From: CAYLJO01 sp964383905
GTDB lineage: Bacteria; Acidobacteriota; Blastocatellia; Pyrinomonadales; Pyrinomonadaceae
Reading direction: 5' to 3'
NCBI GenBank assembly: GCA_964383905.1
Contig: CAYLJO010000174.1
Location: 1 to 13,496 of the forward strand
Length of the DNA stretch: 13,496 nucleotides
Shown: piece by piece, positions 1 to 6,037 of the stretch
Layout of the letters: each line of letters opens with the position of its first letter
Numbering within the stretch: the stretch's first letter is position 1
Notes under the pieces: model-generated
What the model saw: only the letters and a program-made list of their open reading frames with translations
The model's database searches: none
What the model was told of the DNA's origin: nothing
Program-made: the position numbers and the translations under genes

Positions 1-126
1 TGATCTCGGCTTTTCAAGATGCTATTGCATAATCTATTTTTCAAAACCGTATAAGCTATTAAGACTGGCCTTCAGAGTTTGCGCTTACCCGGCTCACTCT
101 CTGGCCCCGGTCTGTGGTCGCTTGCT

Positions 127-153
127 TTGACTTACTGCCAGATTAGGTATATT
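127..153 (+). promoter_or_regulatory. Putative sigma-70 promoter of the small membrane protein gene
   Basis: A TTGACT hexamer at 127-132 and a TATATT hexamer at 148-153 resemble -35 and -10 boxes. The 15-nt spacer is shorter than the usual 17, which lowers confidence. Transcription would start near 160 and give a leader of about 30 nt before the ATG at 190, with the ribosome binding site inside it. Confidence 0.4.
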
Positions 154-189
154 GTCTCGTCGTCTCGAAACACAAAAGGAGAATTCGAT

Positions 190-336
190 ATGTTGTGGAC
201 GATTTTGGTGGTGCTTCTGATCCTGTGGTTACTTGGTTTCATCGGTCATGTGGGCGGTAGCCTGATCCACCTGCTACTTGTAGTAGCACTAATCGTGCTG
301 GTCATCAATCTTCTGACCGGCCGCCGCACGGTTTGA
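190..336 (+). CDS. Lmo0937-family small membrane protein
   Basis: This 48-residue protein is almost entirely hydrophobic. It has two membrane segments at about residues 2-18 and 25-43, separated by a short Gly/His turn (GHVGG), and ends in a basic tail, TGRRTV. Size, start (MLWTILVVLL) and layout match the widespread lmo0937/DUF5670 family of tiny inner-membrane proteins, whose function is not established. The start is the ATG at 190, because AAAGGAG at 175-181 lies 8 nt upstream; the same frame stays open upstream from 79, but that stretch is not protein-like. The gene stands alone, with its own likely promoter at 127-153 and a terminator-like hairpin at 381-415. The family is often linked to envelope or stress responses, but nothing here proves that. 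Confidence 0.8.
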   Translation: MLWTILVVLLILWLLGFIGHVGGSLIHLLLVVALIVLVINLLTGRRTV

Positions 337-380
337 CCGCCGCATACCGAAAGATAAGCCGAACTTCACCGATCATTTAA

Positions 381-415
381 GGAAAGGGGTGCGAGACTTC
401 TCCCGCACCCTTTCC
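381..415 (+). terminator. Hairpin terminator after the small membrane protein gene
   Basis: GGAAAGGGGTGCG at 381-393 pairs with CGCACCCTTTCC at 404-415, with one bulged G. Two further pairs beyond an A-C mismatch reduce the loop to CTTC at 397-400. It lies 44 nt past the stop codon at 334-336. No clear T-run follows, so termination strength is uncertain. It may also serve purS arriving from the right, whose stop is at 503. Confidence 0.6.
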
Positions 416-502
416 TCATGTCTTGTGCCGGCGACTTCGACCGCCCAGCAATAACCGGAGCCACTTTGAGTAATATTCAAAGAAGAACGATCACACCATA
501 TT

Positions 503-748
503 TCACGCTTCAATCTCCACACGATAATCTTCGATCACCGGGTTAGAAAGTACCTCCCGCGCCATGCGGGTCGCCGTCTCATGCGCCTGCTCCTGGCCCA
601 ACGAGCCGTCCAGCGCGATCTCGAAATATTTGCCCTGACGAACATCGGCAATACCGCCAAACCCCAGCAGTTCAACCGAGTGCTGAATCGCTTTGCCCTG
701 CGGGTCGAGCACGCCCGGCTTGAGGGTCACGTAAACCTTGGCTTTCAT
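503..748 (-). CDS. purS: Phosphoribosylformylglycinamidine synthase subunit PurS
   Basis: This 81-residue protein matches PurS in length and sequence. It has the opening MKAKVYVTLKPGVLDPQGKA, the mid-motif GFGGIADVRQGKYFEI, and the C-terminal NPVIEDYRVEIE. PurS is the small structural subunit that, with the glutaminase PurQ and the synthetase PurL, converts FGAR to FGAM in purine synthesis; it bridges the two and allows ammonia transfer. It acts in the cytoplasm. The start is well supported by AAAGGAGGG (minus strand, 758-766) 9 nt before the ATG. The gene is unusually isolated: purQ and purL normally follow it, yet the next gene downstream is the unrelated lmo0937-type gene on the other strand. 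purB lies upstream on the same strand but is separated by an opposite-strand gene. Confidence 0.93.
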   Translation of the reverse strand: MKAKVYVTLKPGVLDPQGKAIQHSVELLGFGGIADVRQGKYFEIALDGSLGQEQAHETATRMAREVLSNPVIEDYRVEIEA

Positions 749-989
749 GAATCTCGTCCCTCCTTTGAAATATTACGGCAAAATATTGCGTGACACGTAG
801 TTGTTGACATAAGATTTGCGCCGACCCGCGAAGCTTTTAGCGCGCGGTCACTATGCGACGCGTACGGCGCGGTCATCTCGCAACGGTCTTTTCCCTTTGA
901 CGACCGCCGGGTATGTCGCTTTGACCGGCGCTCGTTGTAAACTGGCAAAGCTCTTAACAGACACTTTTTGCAAAGAGGAGAAATTAATA

Positions 990-1454
990 ATGCAAAACCC
1001 TCCGCCGCCTAACCAACAGGGCTACGGCTATGGCACTCCCTACGGCACTCCACCAAACGCTCCGTTATCCACGCCGCCAGGAGGCGGGCCGGGAGGTAAA
1101 ACGAGCATGGGCCTCGACGCAAACATTGCCGCTTTGCTCTCTTACGTACTGACGTGGCTCACCGGCTTGATCTTCTTCCTGGTCGAGAAAGAGAACCGCT
1201 TCGTCCGCTTCCATGCCATGCAGGCGATACTTTTTGGTGCAGGGATTACGGTCATCGGCATCGTGCTCTCAATAGTGCTCGGTATCCTTGGCTTTATCTC
1301 GCACATTCTCGGGCTGGTCGGGCTTCTCATTTGGCCGGTTTATATGCTCGCCATACTTATTGGCTGGATCATATGCATGGTCAAGGCCTACCAGGGCCAG
1401 ATGTTTAAGCTGCCCATCATCGGTGACATGGCCGAGAATATCGTTAACAAGTAA
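990..1454 (+). CDS. DUF4870 (Tic20-like) membrane protein
   Basis: This 154-residue protein has a disordered Pro/Gly/Tyr-rich N-terminus (residues 1-38, with repeats such as YGTP) followed by a membrane domain. Hydrophobic segments lie at about 44-65, 78-107 (possibly two passes) and 108-134. The stretch VEKENRFVRFHAMQAI at 65-80, just after the first segment, and the closing membrane helix before AYQGQMFKLPIIGDMAE are typical of DUF4870 proteins, which are distantly related to Tic20. No biochemical role is established. The start is the ATG at 990, because AGAGGAG at 974-980 lies 9 nt upstream; the open frame extends back to 816, but that part is not protein-like. It sits alone on the plus strand between purS and purB, facing purB, with an inverted repeat between their 3' ends. 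Confidence 0.88.
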   Translation: MQNPPPPNQQGYGYGTPYGTPPNAPLSTPPGGGPGGKTSMGLDANIAALLSYVLTWLTGLIFFLVEKENRFVRFHAMQAILFGAGITVIGIVLSIVLGILGFISHILGLVGLLIWPVYMLAILIGWIICMVKAYQGQMFKLPIIGDMAENIVNK

Positions 1455-1466
1455 ATACGGTGTCAC

Positions 1467-1513
1467 GTGACGAGTGACAAGTTAAACTTTGGTTCGTGCT
1501 TGTCACTCGCCAC
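1467..1513. terminator. Bidirectional hairpin between the DUF4870 gene and purB
   Basis: GTGACGAGTGACAAG at 1467-1481 is an inverted copy of CTTGTCACTCGCCAC at 1499-1513, with 14 of 15 bases matching and a 17-nt loop. It lies 12 nt past the DUF4870 stop and overlaps the last codons and stop of purB (stop at 1503-1505), so it could end transcription from both converging genes. The arm contains two variants of one word, TGACGAG and TGACAAG. See findings for its resemblance to other repeats in the window. Confidence 0.6.
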
Positions 1514-2807
1514 TTGCCTTGAAGACGCGGCCGAAGACCGCGTCAACATTTTTCAGGTAAGTGTCGAGGGAGAAAACGCGGTCTATCTCTTCGAGCGAGA
1601 GATGCTTCCGGATGTCCGCGTCCGCCGCCACAAGCGCGTGAAAATCGCCGCCCTCGTCCCACACCTTCATGGAATTACGCTGGACCCAGTCGTAAGCCGC
1701 CTCGCGCGACGCGCCGCTGCGGGTCAGCGCGAGCAGGAGTTGCCCGCTGAAGACAAGACCGCGCGTCGCCCGCAAATTTTCCAGCATCCGTTCAGGATAG
1801 ACCACGAGGCCGTCAATCAGCGAGGCCGCCTTCTGCAGCATATAATCGAGCGCGATTGATGAGTCGGGCAAGACCACGCGCTCGGCCGACGAGTGTGAGA
1901 TGTCGCGCTCGTGCCAGAGCCCGATGTTTTCGAGGCCGACGAGGCTGTTCGCCCTGACGACGCGCGCCATCCCGCAAATGCGCTCCGAAAGGATCGGGTT
2001 GCGCTTGTGCGGCATCGCCGACGACCCCTTTTGCCCGCGCTTGAAACGCTCCTCCGCCTCGCGCACCTCCGTCCTCTGCCAGTGCCGGATTTGCAGCGCA
2101 AACTTGCCCAGCGATGAGGCGGTAATCGCCAGCACACACAAATATTCCGCGTAGCGGTCGCGCTGGATCACCTGCGTTGAAACGGGCGCCGGGGATAGTT
2201 CCAGCCGCGCGCAAACCTTCTCCTCAACCACGGGGTCGAGGTGCGCGAATGCGCCGACCGCCCCGCTGATCTTGCCGACCGCGACGGCGGCGCGCGCCCG
2301 AGCCAGTCGCCCACGATTTCGCCGCATCTCATCGTGCCACAGCGCAAACGTTAAACCGAAGGAGGTCGGTTCGGCATGGACGCCGTGCGTGCGCCCGACC
2401 TGTGGCGTCTTTTTAAACTCGAAAGCGCGGCGCTTCAAAACGGACATCAACCGATCCACTTTGGTCAGTAGGAGGTCGCATGCGTCGCGCAAAAGGAGCG
2501 CGTTTGCCGTATCGACAACGTCCGAGGACGTAAGGCCATAATGCACGAACCGCGCCGCATCGCCGATCGATTCGGCCAGGTTGGTGGTGAAGGCGATCAG
2601 GTCATGGTCCGTCGTCTTCTCGATCTCGTTGATACGCTCGACCGAAACGGCCGCGCGCCGTTTGATCTCTTCGACCGCGTCGCGCGGAATCGTGCCCATC
2701 TCCGCGTGGACCTCGCAGACGGCCAGTTCGACCTCCAGCCATTTCTGGAATTTATTCTGCTCGGACCAGAGCGCGCCCATTTCGGGCAACGTGTAGCGTT
2801 CAATCAT
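1503..2807 (-). CDS. purB: Adenylosuccinate lyase PurB
   Basis: This 434-residue cytoplasmic enzyme of the fumarase/aspartase superfamily cleaves SAICAR to AICAR and adenylosuccinate to AMP, releasing fumarate in both cases. Key residues are in place: TTDHDL with His68, LTSSDVVDT at 92-100, GRTHGVHAEPTSFG at 138-151 with the catalytic acid His141, and the signature loop GSSAMPHKRNP at 261-271, which supplies the catalytic Ser and a substrate-binding Lys. Length and start (MIERYTLPEM) are those of the short bacterial PurB form. It is the last gene of a minus-strand operon. Its ATG overlaps the stop of the preceding DUF4019-like gene by one base (TAATG), suggesting translational coupling. Its stop codon lies inside an inverted repeat that probably ends the transcript. 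Confidence 0.97.
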   Translation of the reverse strand: MIERYTLPEMGALWSEQNKFQKWLEVELAVCEVHAEMGTIPRDAVEEIKRRAAVSVERINEIEKTTDHDLIAFTTNLAESIGDAARFVHYGLTSSDVVDTANALLLRDACDLLLTKVDRLMSVLKRRAFEFKKTPQVGRTHGVHAEPTSFGLTFALWHDEMRRNRGRLARARAAVAVGKISGAVGAFAHLDPVVEEKVCARLELSPAPVSTQVIQRDRYAEYLCVLAITASSLGKFALQIRHWQRTEVREAEERFKRGQKGSSAMPHKRNPILSERICGMARVVRANSLVGLENIGLWHERDISHSSAERVVLPDSSIALDYMLQKAASLIDGLVVYPERMLENLRATRGLVFSGQLLLALTRSGASREAAYDWVQRNSMKVWDEGGDFHALVAADADIRKHLSLEEIDRVFSLDTYLKNVDAVFGRVFKASGE

Positions 2808-3346
2808 TATTTCAGTGCGCTCGAGTTAACGAAGTAGCGCGCGAGCTGCCAGCGGCCGTTGCGTTCGACCACCGTGAAGGTCTCCATACCCTCACCGTGC
2901 TCAAACGCCGTTTGATAGGTGATGACGAAGGAATGGCCGGGGAGCCGGCCGGCCGTATTATGCTGTTCGGTCGCCGAGTGAAACGAGCGGCTTTTAACCT
3001 TTCCGAGCTTGGTCTTCAGCGTCTTGAAGGTCGCCTCGGATTGCTCCAGCGTGGACGCGCCCCGCCACTCTTCCGCCGCCTCATTGTAAATCTTCTCATA
3101 ACGACCTTCGGCAATGTCGTCACTGACCATGTCAATCGCCGCCTGCGCTTGCAGCGGGATGCCCTCACGGCTCGCTTTCAAAGTACAAGCCGCAGCAACG
3201 GCCAGCAACACGACGAGGCCAAACGCGTAGCGGCGAGGCGACGCGGCGAAATCTTCTTTTCTCCCCGCGTCGCCTCGCCGCCGCGTCCCCGTGTTGCCCC
3301 CTCTCCGCGTCCCCGCGTCCCCCGATCCAGGCGTCTCGTCCATCAT
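2807..3346 (-). CDS. DUF4019-like membrane-anchored or lipoprotein, N-terminus carries a repeat
   Basis: This 179-residue protein is of unproven function. Residues 1-38 are low complexity and rich in Gly, Arg, Thr and Asp. They are encoded by GC-rich tandem words and a perfect 16-bp inverted repeat. A hydrophobic signal or anchor follows at about 40-54 and ends in AVAAAC, with Cys54 in a weak lipobox context. The rest, about 66-175, resembles small exported DUF4019/DUF3887-type domains: QAAIDMVSDDIAEGRYEKIY near the start and NGRWQLARYFV near the end. The start is one of two adjacent ATGs (3346 or 3343), 8 nt after the stop of the hydrolase gene; no strong ribosome binding site is visible. 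It lies between the hydrolase and purB and overlaps purB by one base. The family match is tentative, but expression as part of the operon is likely. Confidence 0.7.
   Translation of the reverse strand: MMDETPGSGDAGTRRGGNTGTRRRGDAGRKEDFAASPRRYAFGLVVLLAVAAACTLKASREGIPLQAQAAIDMVSDDIAEGRYEKIYNEAAEEWRGASTLEQSEATFKTLKTKLGKVKSRSFHSATEQHNTAGRLPGHSFVITYQTAFEHGEGMETFTVVERNGRWQLARYFVNSSALK
3231..3280. repeat. Perfect 16-bp inverted repeat inside a coding region
   Basis: CGGCGAGGCGACGCGG at 3231-3246 is the exact reverse complement of CCGCGTCGCCTCGCCG at 3265-3280, with an 18-nt loop. It falls within codons 23-39 of the DUF4019-like gene, immediately before its signal segment. It adjoins three near-tandem copies of CCGCGTCCCC at 3281, 3305 and 3313. 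The structure would form a very stable hairpin in the mRNA. Confidence 0.85.
3281..3323. repeat. GC-rich short tandem words CCGCGTCCCC
   Basis: Copies of CCGCGTCCCC start at 3281, 3305 and 3313, the last two overlapping by two bases. CCGCGTCGCC in the neighbouring inverted repeat is a variant. On the coding (minus) strand they read as GGGGACGCGG units and give the repeated protein pattern GDAGTRR / NTGTRRRGDAG in the DUF4019-like gene. Confidence 0.7.
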
Positions 3347-3354
3347 CCATTCCG

Positions 3355-4173
3355 CTACAGCTCAATCCAGGGCGTCGGCTCTTTGGCAAATGAGAGGCTG
3401 ATCTGTGTGTCAGATTGGAAAAGCGGGGCCCGTTCCCGGAGCGCAGATTCGGCGGTGATTTGCGCGACGAATGGGTTGTTGGCGCGCTGCGACAGGTGCG
3501 CGAGCACGATGTGCCGCGCCGTGCCGTCAAACCCGTCGCGCAGCCATTCGGCCACGTCTTCGTTTGAGAGGTGGCCGGTGCGCGAGAGGATGCGCTGCTT
3601 CAGTTCCCAGGGGTAAATATCGCAGGCCTTGAGCATATCGCGGCTGTGATTTGATTCGATGATAATCGCCGCGCACCCGCGCAGGCACTCTGTGATGAGC
3701 GTCGTGATGTGGCCGAAATCCATCAGCGTCGCGATTTTGACCCCGGCGTGCGTCGCCGTAAAGCCAAAGTTATCAACCGCGTCGTGCGGAATGGTAAACG
3801 GGTGGAAATCGATTGCGCCGATCTTGAAATCCCCGCTCGACTCGATCTCCTCCGTGCGGCCGCGCAGTGCGTCCGCGCGCTTGCGCGGCTCATCGCTATG
3901 ACGATGCTCGCTGATAAAAGCTTCGCGCGTCGCGCCGGAGATAAAGACCGGACAATTGAGGCTCTTTAGCAGTACGCGCAGGCCGCCGGCGTGATCACTG
4001 TGCTCGTGTGTAATGATGATGCCATCGAGCCGCGTCACATCTTCGCCAGCGAGCGCCAACCGCCGCACGGTCTCTTTCGCGCTCATACCGGCATCAACGA
4101 GCACGCGCGTCTCACCCGCGACGATCAAAATCGCATTGCCGGTTGATCCGCTGCCCAGTACGGTGAATCTCAT
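3355..4173 (-). CDS. WalJ/YycJ-type metallo-beta-lactamase-fold hydrolase
   Basis: This 272-residue protein has the full metal-binding set of the fold: THEHSDH at 55-61, His130 in IPHDAVDNFGF, Asp152 in LMDFGH, SNHS at 174-177, and His201 in RTGHLSNEDVA, plus HLSQRANNP near the C-terminus. The opening MRFTVLGSGSTGNA and this motif order match the YycJ/WalJ group of cytoplasmic hydrolases. Members in Firmicutes are linked to the WalRK system and to coordination of division with replication or DNA repair, some with 5'-exonuclease activity. No WalRK genes are present here, so only the enzyme family is claimed. The ATG at 4173 lacks a clear ribosome binding site; it follows the M16 gene by 71 nt, a gap that holds a 13-bp inverted repeat. 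The next gene starts 8 nt after its stop. Confidence 0.9.
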   Translation of the reverse strand: MRFTVLGSGSTGNAILIVAGETRVLVDAGMSAKETVRRLALAGEDVTRLDGIIITHEHSDHAGGLRVLLKSLNCPVFISGATREAFISEHRHSDEPRKRADALRGRTEEIESSGDFKIGAIDFHPFTIPHDAVDNFGFTATHAGVKIATLMDFGHITTLITECLRGCAAIIIESNHSRDMLKACDIYPWELKQRILSRTGHLSNEDVAEWLRDGFDGTARHIVLAHLSQRANNPFVAQITAESALRERAPLFQSDTQISLSFAKEPTPWIEL

Positions 4174-4184
4174 ATGTTTCTGGG

Positions 4185-4234
4185 TTCCGAGTTCCGAGTC
4201 CCGAGTTTAGCGACCGCCTTTAACTCGGGACTCG
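4185..4234. terminator. 13-bp inverted repeat with tandem 7-mers, between the peptidase and hydrolase genes
   Basis: CGAGTCCCGAGTT at 4195-4207 is perfectly inverted at 4222-4234 with a 14-nt loop. Its left side is part of three tandem 7-mers, TTCCGAG, TTCCGAG and TCCCGAG, at 4185-4205. On the minus strand it begins 11 nt past the M16 stop and ends 22 nt before the hydrolase ATG. It could partly terminate or attenuate the operon, or protect the upstream mRNA. There is no T-run, so its role is inferred. Confidence 0.6.
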
Positions 4235-4244
4235 CCAATAGAAA

Positions 4245-5525
4245 CTAAATCTCTAATCGGGCGCGGTCCACGCGGAAACCGTTGAGCGCGCCGAGCGCGC
4301 CGAGCGCCAGCGCATGTGATGTGAAATACTTCCGGGCGACGCGTTGAACATCTTCCGGCGTGACGGCGGCGAGCCGACTGATGGCCTCGTCGGGCGAGAT
4401 ATACCGGCCGTGGATGATCTCTTGGCGGGCCAGCGCGCCGCAGCGCGAGCTCGATGATTCGAGCCCCAGCAGGATTGACGAGACCGCCTGATCTTTAACC
4501 AGCTCGAGTTCTTCTTCCGGCACACTCTCGCGGACGGCGCGGCGCAACTCGATCAGCGAGAGATCTAAAACCTCGTCGAGTTGCGCGGGCGAAGTCCCGG
4601 CGTAGATGGTGAAAACACCCGTGTCTGTATAAGTAATCCCTCCCGCGCCGACCGCATAGGCAAGACCCCGCTCTTCACGCACCGACTGCCAGAGCCGGCT
4701 CGACGTGCCGCCGCCGATCATGGAAGCGAGCATGCTGGCCGCATAGCGCTCATCGCTTTTCGCCGACGGCCACGGAGCGGCGATAATCAGGTGCGCCTGT
4801 TCGAGCTCTTTCTTACGCTCGATCAGAATCGGCGCGGCCGCGGCGGGCGCCGCCTCTTCCGAGGGGTGGGAGGGTGCAGCATCAACGTTTACGCCTCCGG
4901 CGAAGGCGCGGGCGGCGAGATCGACCAGTTTTCCGTGCTCGACATTTCCGGCGGCGGCGATGACCAGATTGTGCACGGCGTACTCCCGCGCGTGAAAGTC
5001 CGACGTTTTGCCGGGGTCGAAGGAAGACACGGTTTCCGCCGTACCTTCAATCGGACGGCCCAGCGGGTGATTCGGGAAGTAGGCGGCGTTGAAGAGTTCG
5101 CCGAGGAATTCGTCCGGCGTATCTTCTACCATCTTCATCTCTTCGATGATGACCTTTTGCTCGCGCTGCAGGTCGTCCCCGTCGAAGCGGGGGTGGGCCA
5201 GCAGGTCCGATAGCAGGTCGAAAGCTTGCGGCAGTGCCGTATCCACCACCTTCATCGAAAAGCCCGTCATCTCGTGCGCCGTGTAAGCATCGAGATTTCC
5301 CCCGAGGCGGTCGGACTCAACGGCAATGTCGAGCGCCGTTCGCCGCATCGTGCCCTTGAAGACGGCATGTTCGATGAAATGGCAGATGCCGTTGAGTTCT
5401 GCCGATTCATGGCGCGAGCCGCGTCGCACCCAGATGCCGACCGTGACCGAGCGTAGCCCCGGCATGTGCTCCGTTAAAACTGTCAGCCCGTTGGGGAGTC
5501 TGGTGGCTTGGATTTGATCTATCAT
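4245..5525 (-). CDS. M16 family zinc peptidase (PqqL / processing-peptidase type)
   Basis: This 426-residue protein has the two-lobe M16B layout. The inverted zinc motif HFIEH (His49, Glu52, His53) is present with the third ligand in VIIEEMKMVEDTPDE (Glu128/129), so the active site appears intact. The second lobe carries GGGTSSRLWQSVREERGLAY with the conserved Arg/Tyr pair. Members degrade or process peptides and usually work as dimers. There is no signal peptide, so the cytoplasm is the likely location. The start MIDQIQATRLPNGLTVL is typical, although no clear ribosome binding site precedes the ATG. It is the first gene of the minus-strand operon leading to purB, with a plausible promoter at 5583-5611. 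Pairing with a second M16 gene is common elsewhere but is not seen here. Confidence 0.93.
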   Translation of the reverse strand: MIDQIQATRLPNGLTVLTEHMPGLRSVTVGIWVRRGSRHESAELNGICHFIEHAVFKGTMRRTALDIAVESDRLGGNLDAYTAHEMTGFSMKVVDTALPQAFDLLSDLLAHPRFDGDDLQREQKVIIEEMKMVEDTPDEFLGELFNAAYFPNHPLGRPIEGTAETVSSFDPGKTSDFHAREYAVHNLVIAAAGNVEHGKLVDLAARAFAGGVNVDAAPSHPSEEAAPAAAAPILIERKKELEQAHLIIAAPWPSAKSDERYAASMLASMIGGGTSSRLWQSVREERGLAYAVGAGGITYTDTGVFTIYAGTSPAQLDEVLDLSLIELRRAVRESVPEEELELVKDQAVSSILLGLESSSSRCGALARQEIIHGRYISPDEAISRLAAVTPEDVQRVARKYFTSHALALGALGALNGFRVDRARLEI

Positions 5526-6037
5526 TTCGGAATAACTGCTGCCATCCGGCGCAGACTGATCACACTTACTTTACGAAAAAGCATCGTAGCATGCCCGAAA
5601 AGTGTCGGCAAACGCGTAACTAGATGTTTGGCCGGCGGTTGCCCGGTCTCGGTCAATGGCAATTAGAATTCACACCACTTCTTCTCAGAGATAAACTATT
5701 TATCAGTCCCGGCAGGGCCCCCCCAAACTTCAGCCACGACATAGCCATGGGTCATCAATGAAGAAACCTGGCTTTGCTTTTGTCTGTGGGTCGGCTTGAC
5801 ACAATTCGCGCCGCTGGCGGAAAATGGCCTCTTCTCAGCCGGGGGTAGTTTGTGTGCCAACTTTAGTGTATGTGTAGGACGGCGCATATCTTGAGTGTGT
5901 TGAGAGGGGCAACATCTTTGATCACCCTCTCATCGGATGAAGCAACGAGAATCTTTCTTACGTGACGTGCCGCTGAAGCGATCTATTCATTTAAGGGTGC
6001 GCGCCCAGATTTATGCGCATCCGGAGGTTTGGCCGCG
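5526..6037. other. Divergent intergenic region between the peptidase and barrel genes
   Basis: This 512-nt stretch separates two divergently oriented genes. It contains the promoter candidate for the leftward operon (5583-5611) and an 8-bp inverted repeat, TGAGAGGG at 5901-5908 and CCCTCTCA at 5925-5932, about 105 nt before the barrel gene start. A ribosome binding site, CCGGAGG, lies at 6021-6027. No convincing promoter was found for the rightward gene, and no protein-like frame or RNA gene was recognised. The open minus-strand frame at 5696-5887 does not look coding. Confidence 0.5.
5583..5611 (-). promoter_or_regulatory. Putative sigma-70 promoter of the M16-hydrolase-DUF4019-purB operon
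   Basis: Read on the minus strand, TTGCCG (5611-5606) and TACGAT (5588-5583) are separated by exactly 17 nt, and TGC directly before the second box makes an extended -10. Four of six bases match the consensus in each box. Transcription would start near 5576, about 50 nt before the peptidase ATG. Confidence 0.45.

Noticed and set aside
804..943. TTGACA and TTGACC boxes as promoters for the DUF4870 gene
   Set aside because: No acceptable -10 box at 16-18 nt from either; the TAAACT at 938-943 is only 11 nt from TTGACC.
816..989. Upstream extension of the DUF4870 reading frame
   Set aside because: The strong ribosome binding site at 974-980 and the start of family-like sequence place the start at 990; the extension is Arg/Leu/Thr-rich and not protein-like.
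2897..3616. A 239-codon open frame on the plus strand
   Set aside because: It lies opposite the DUF4019-like and hydrolase genes, reads as Arg/Ser/Pro-rich sequence without domain features, and reflects high GC in the reverse frame.
4581..5213. A 210-codon open frame on the plus strand
   Set aside because: It is opposite the M16 peptidase gene, whose active-site motifs are intact; no independent start signal or family resemblance.
5629..5643. Possible sigma-54 site TTGGCCGGCGGTTGCC
   Set aside because: The GG-to-GC distance is one base too short for a -24/-12 promoter.
5769..5784. Possible sigma-54 site TGGCTTTGCTTTTGT upstream of the barrel gene
   Set aside because: GG and TTG have the right spacing, but the nearly invariant C of the -12 GC is T and the -24 box matches poorly.
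5796..5824. TTGACA hexamer as a promoter for the barrel gene
   Set aside because: A perfect -35-like box, but the sequence 17 nt further (GGAAAA) is not a -10 box and no alternative spacing gives one.
5696..5887. Minus-strand open frame of 63 codons in the large intergenic region
   Set aside because: It has no ribosome binding site, mixed composition and no recognisable pattern, and is probably chance.
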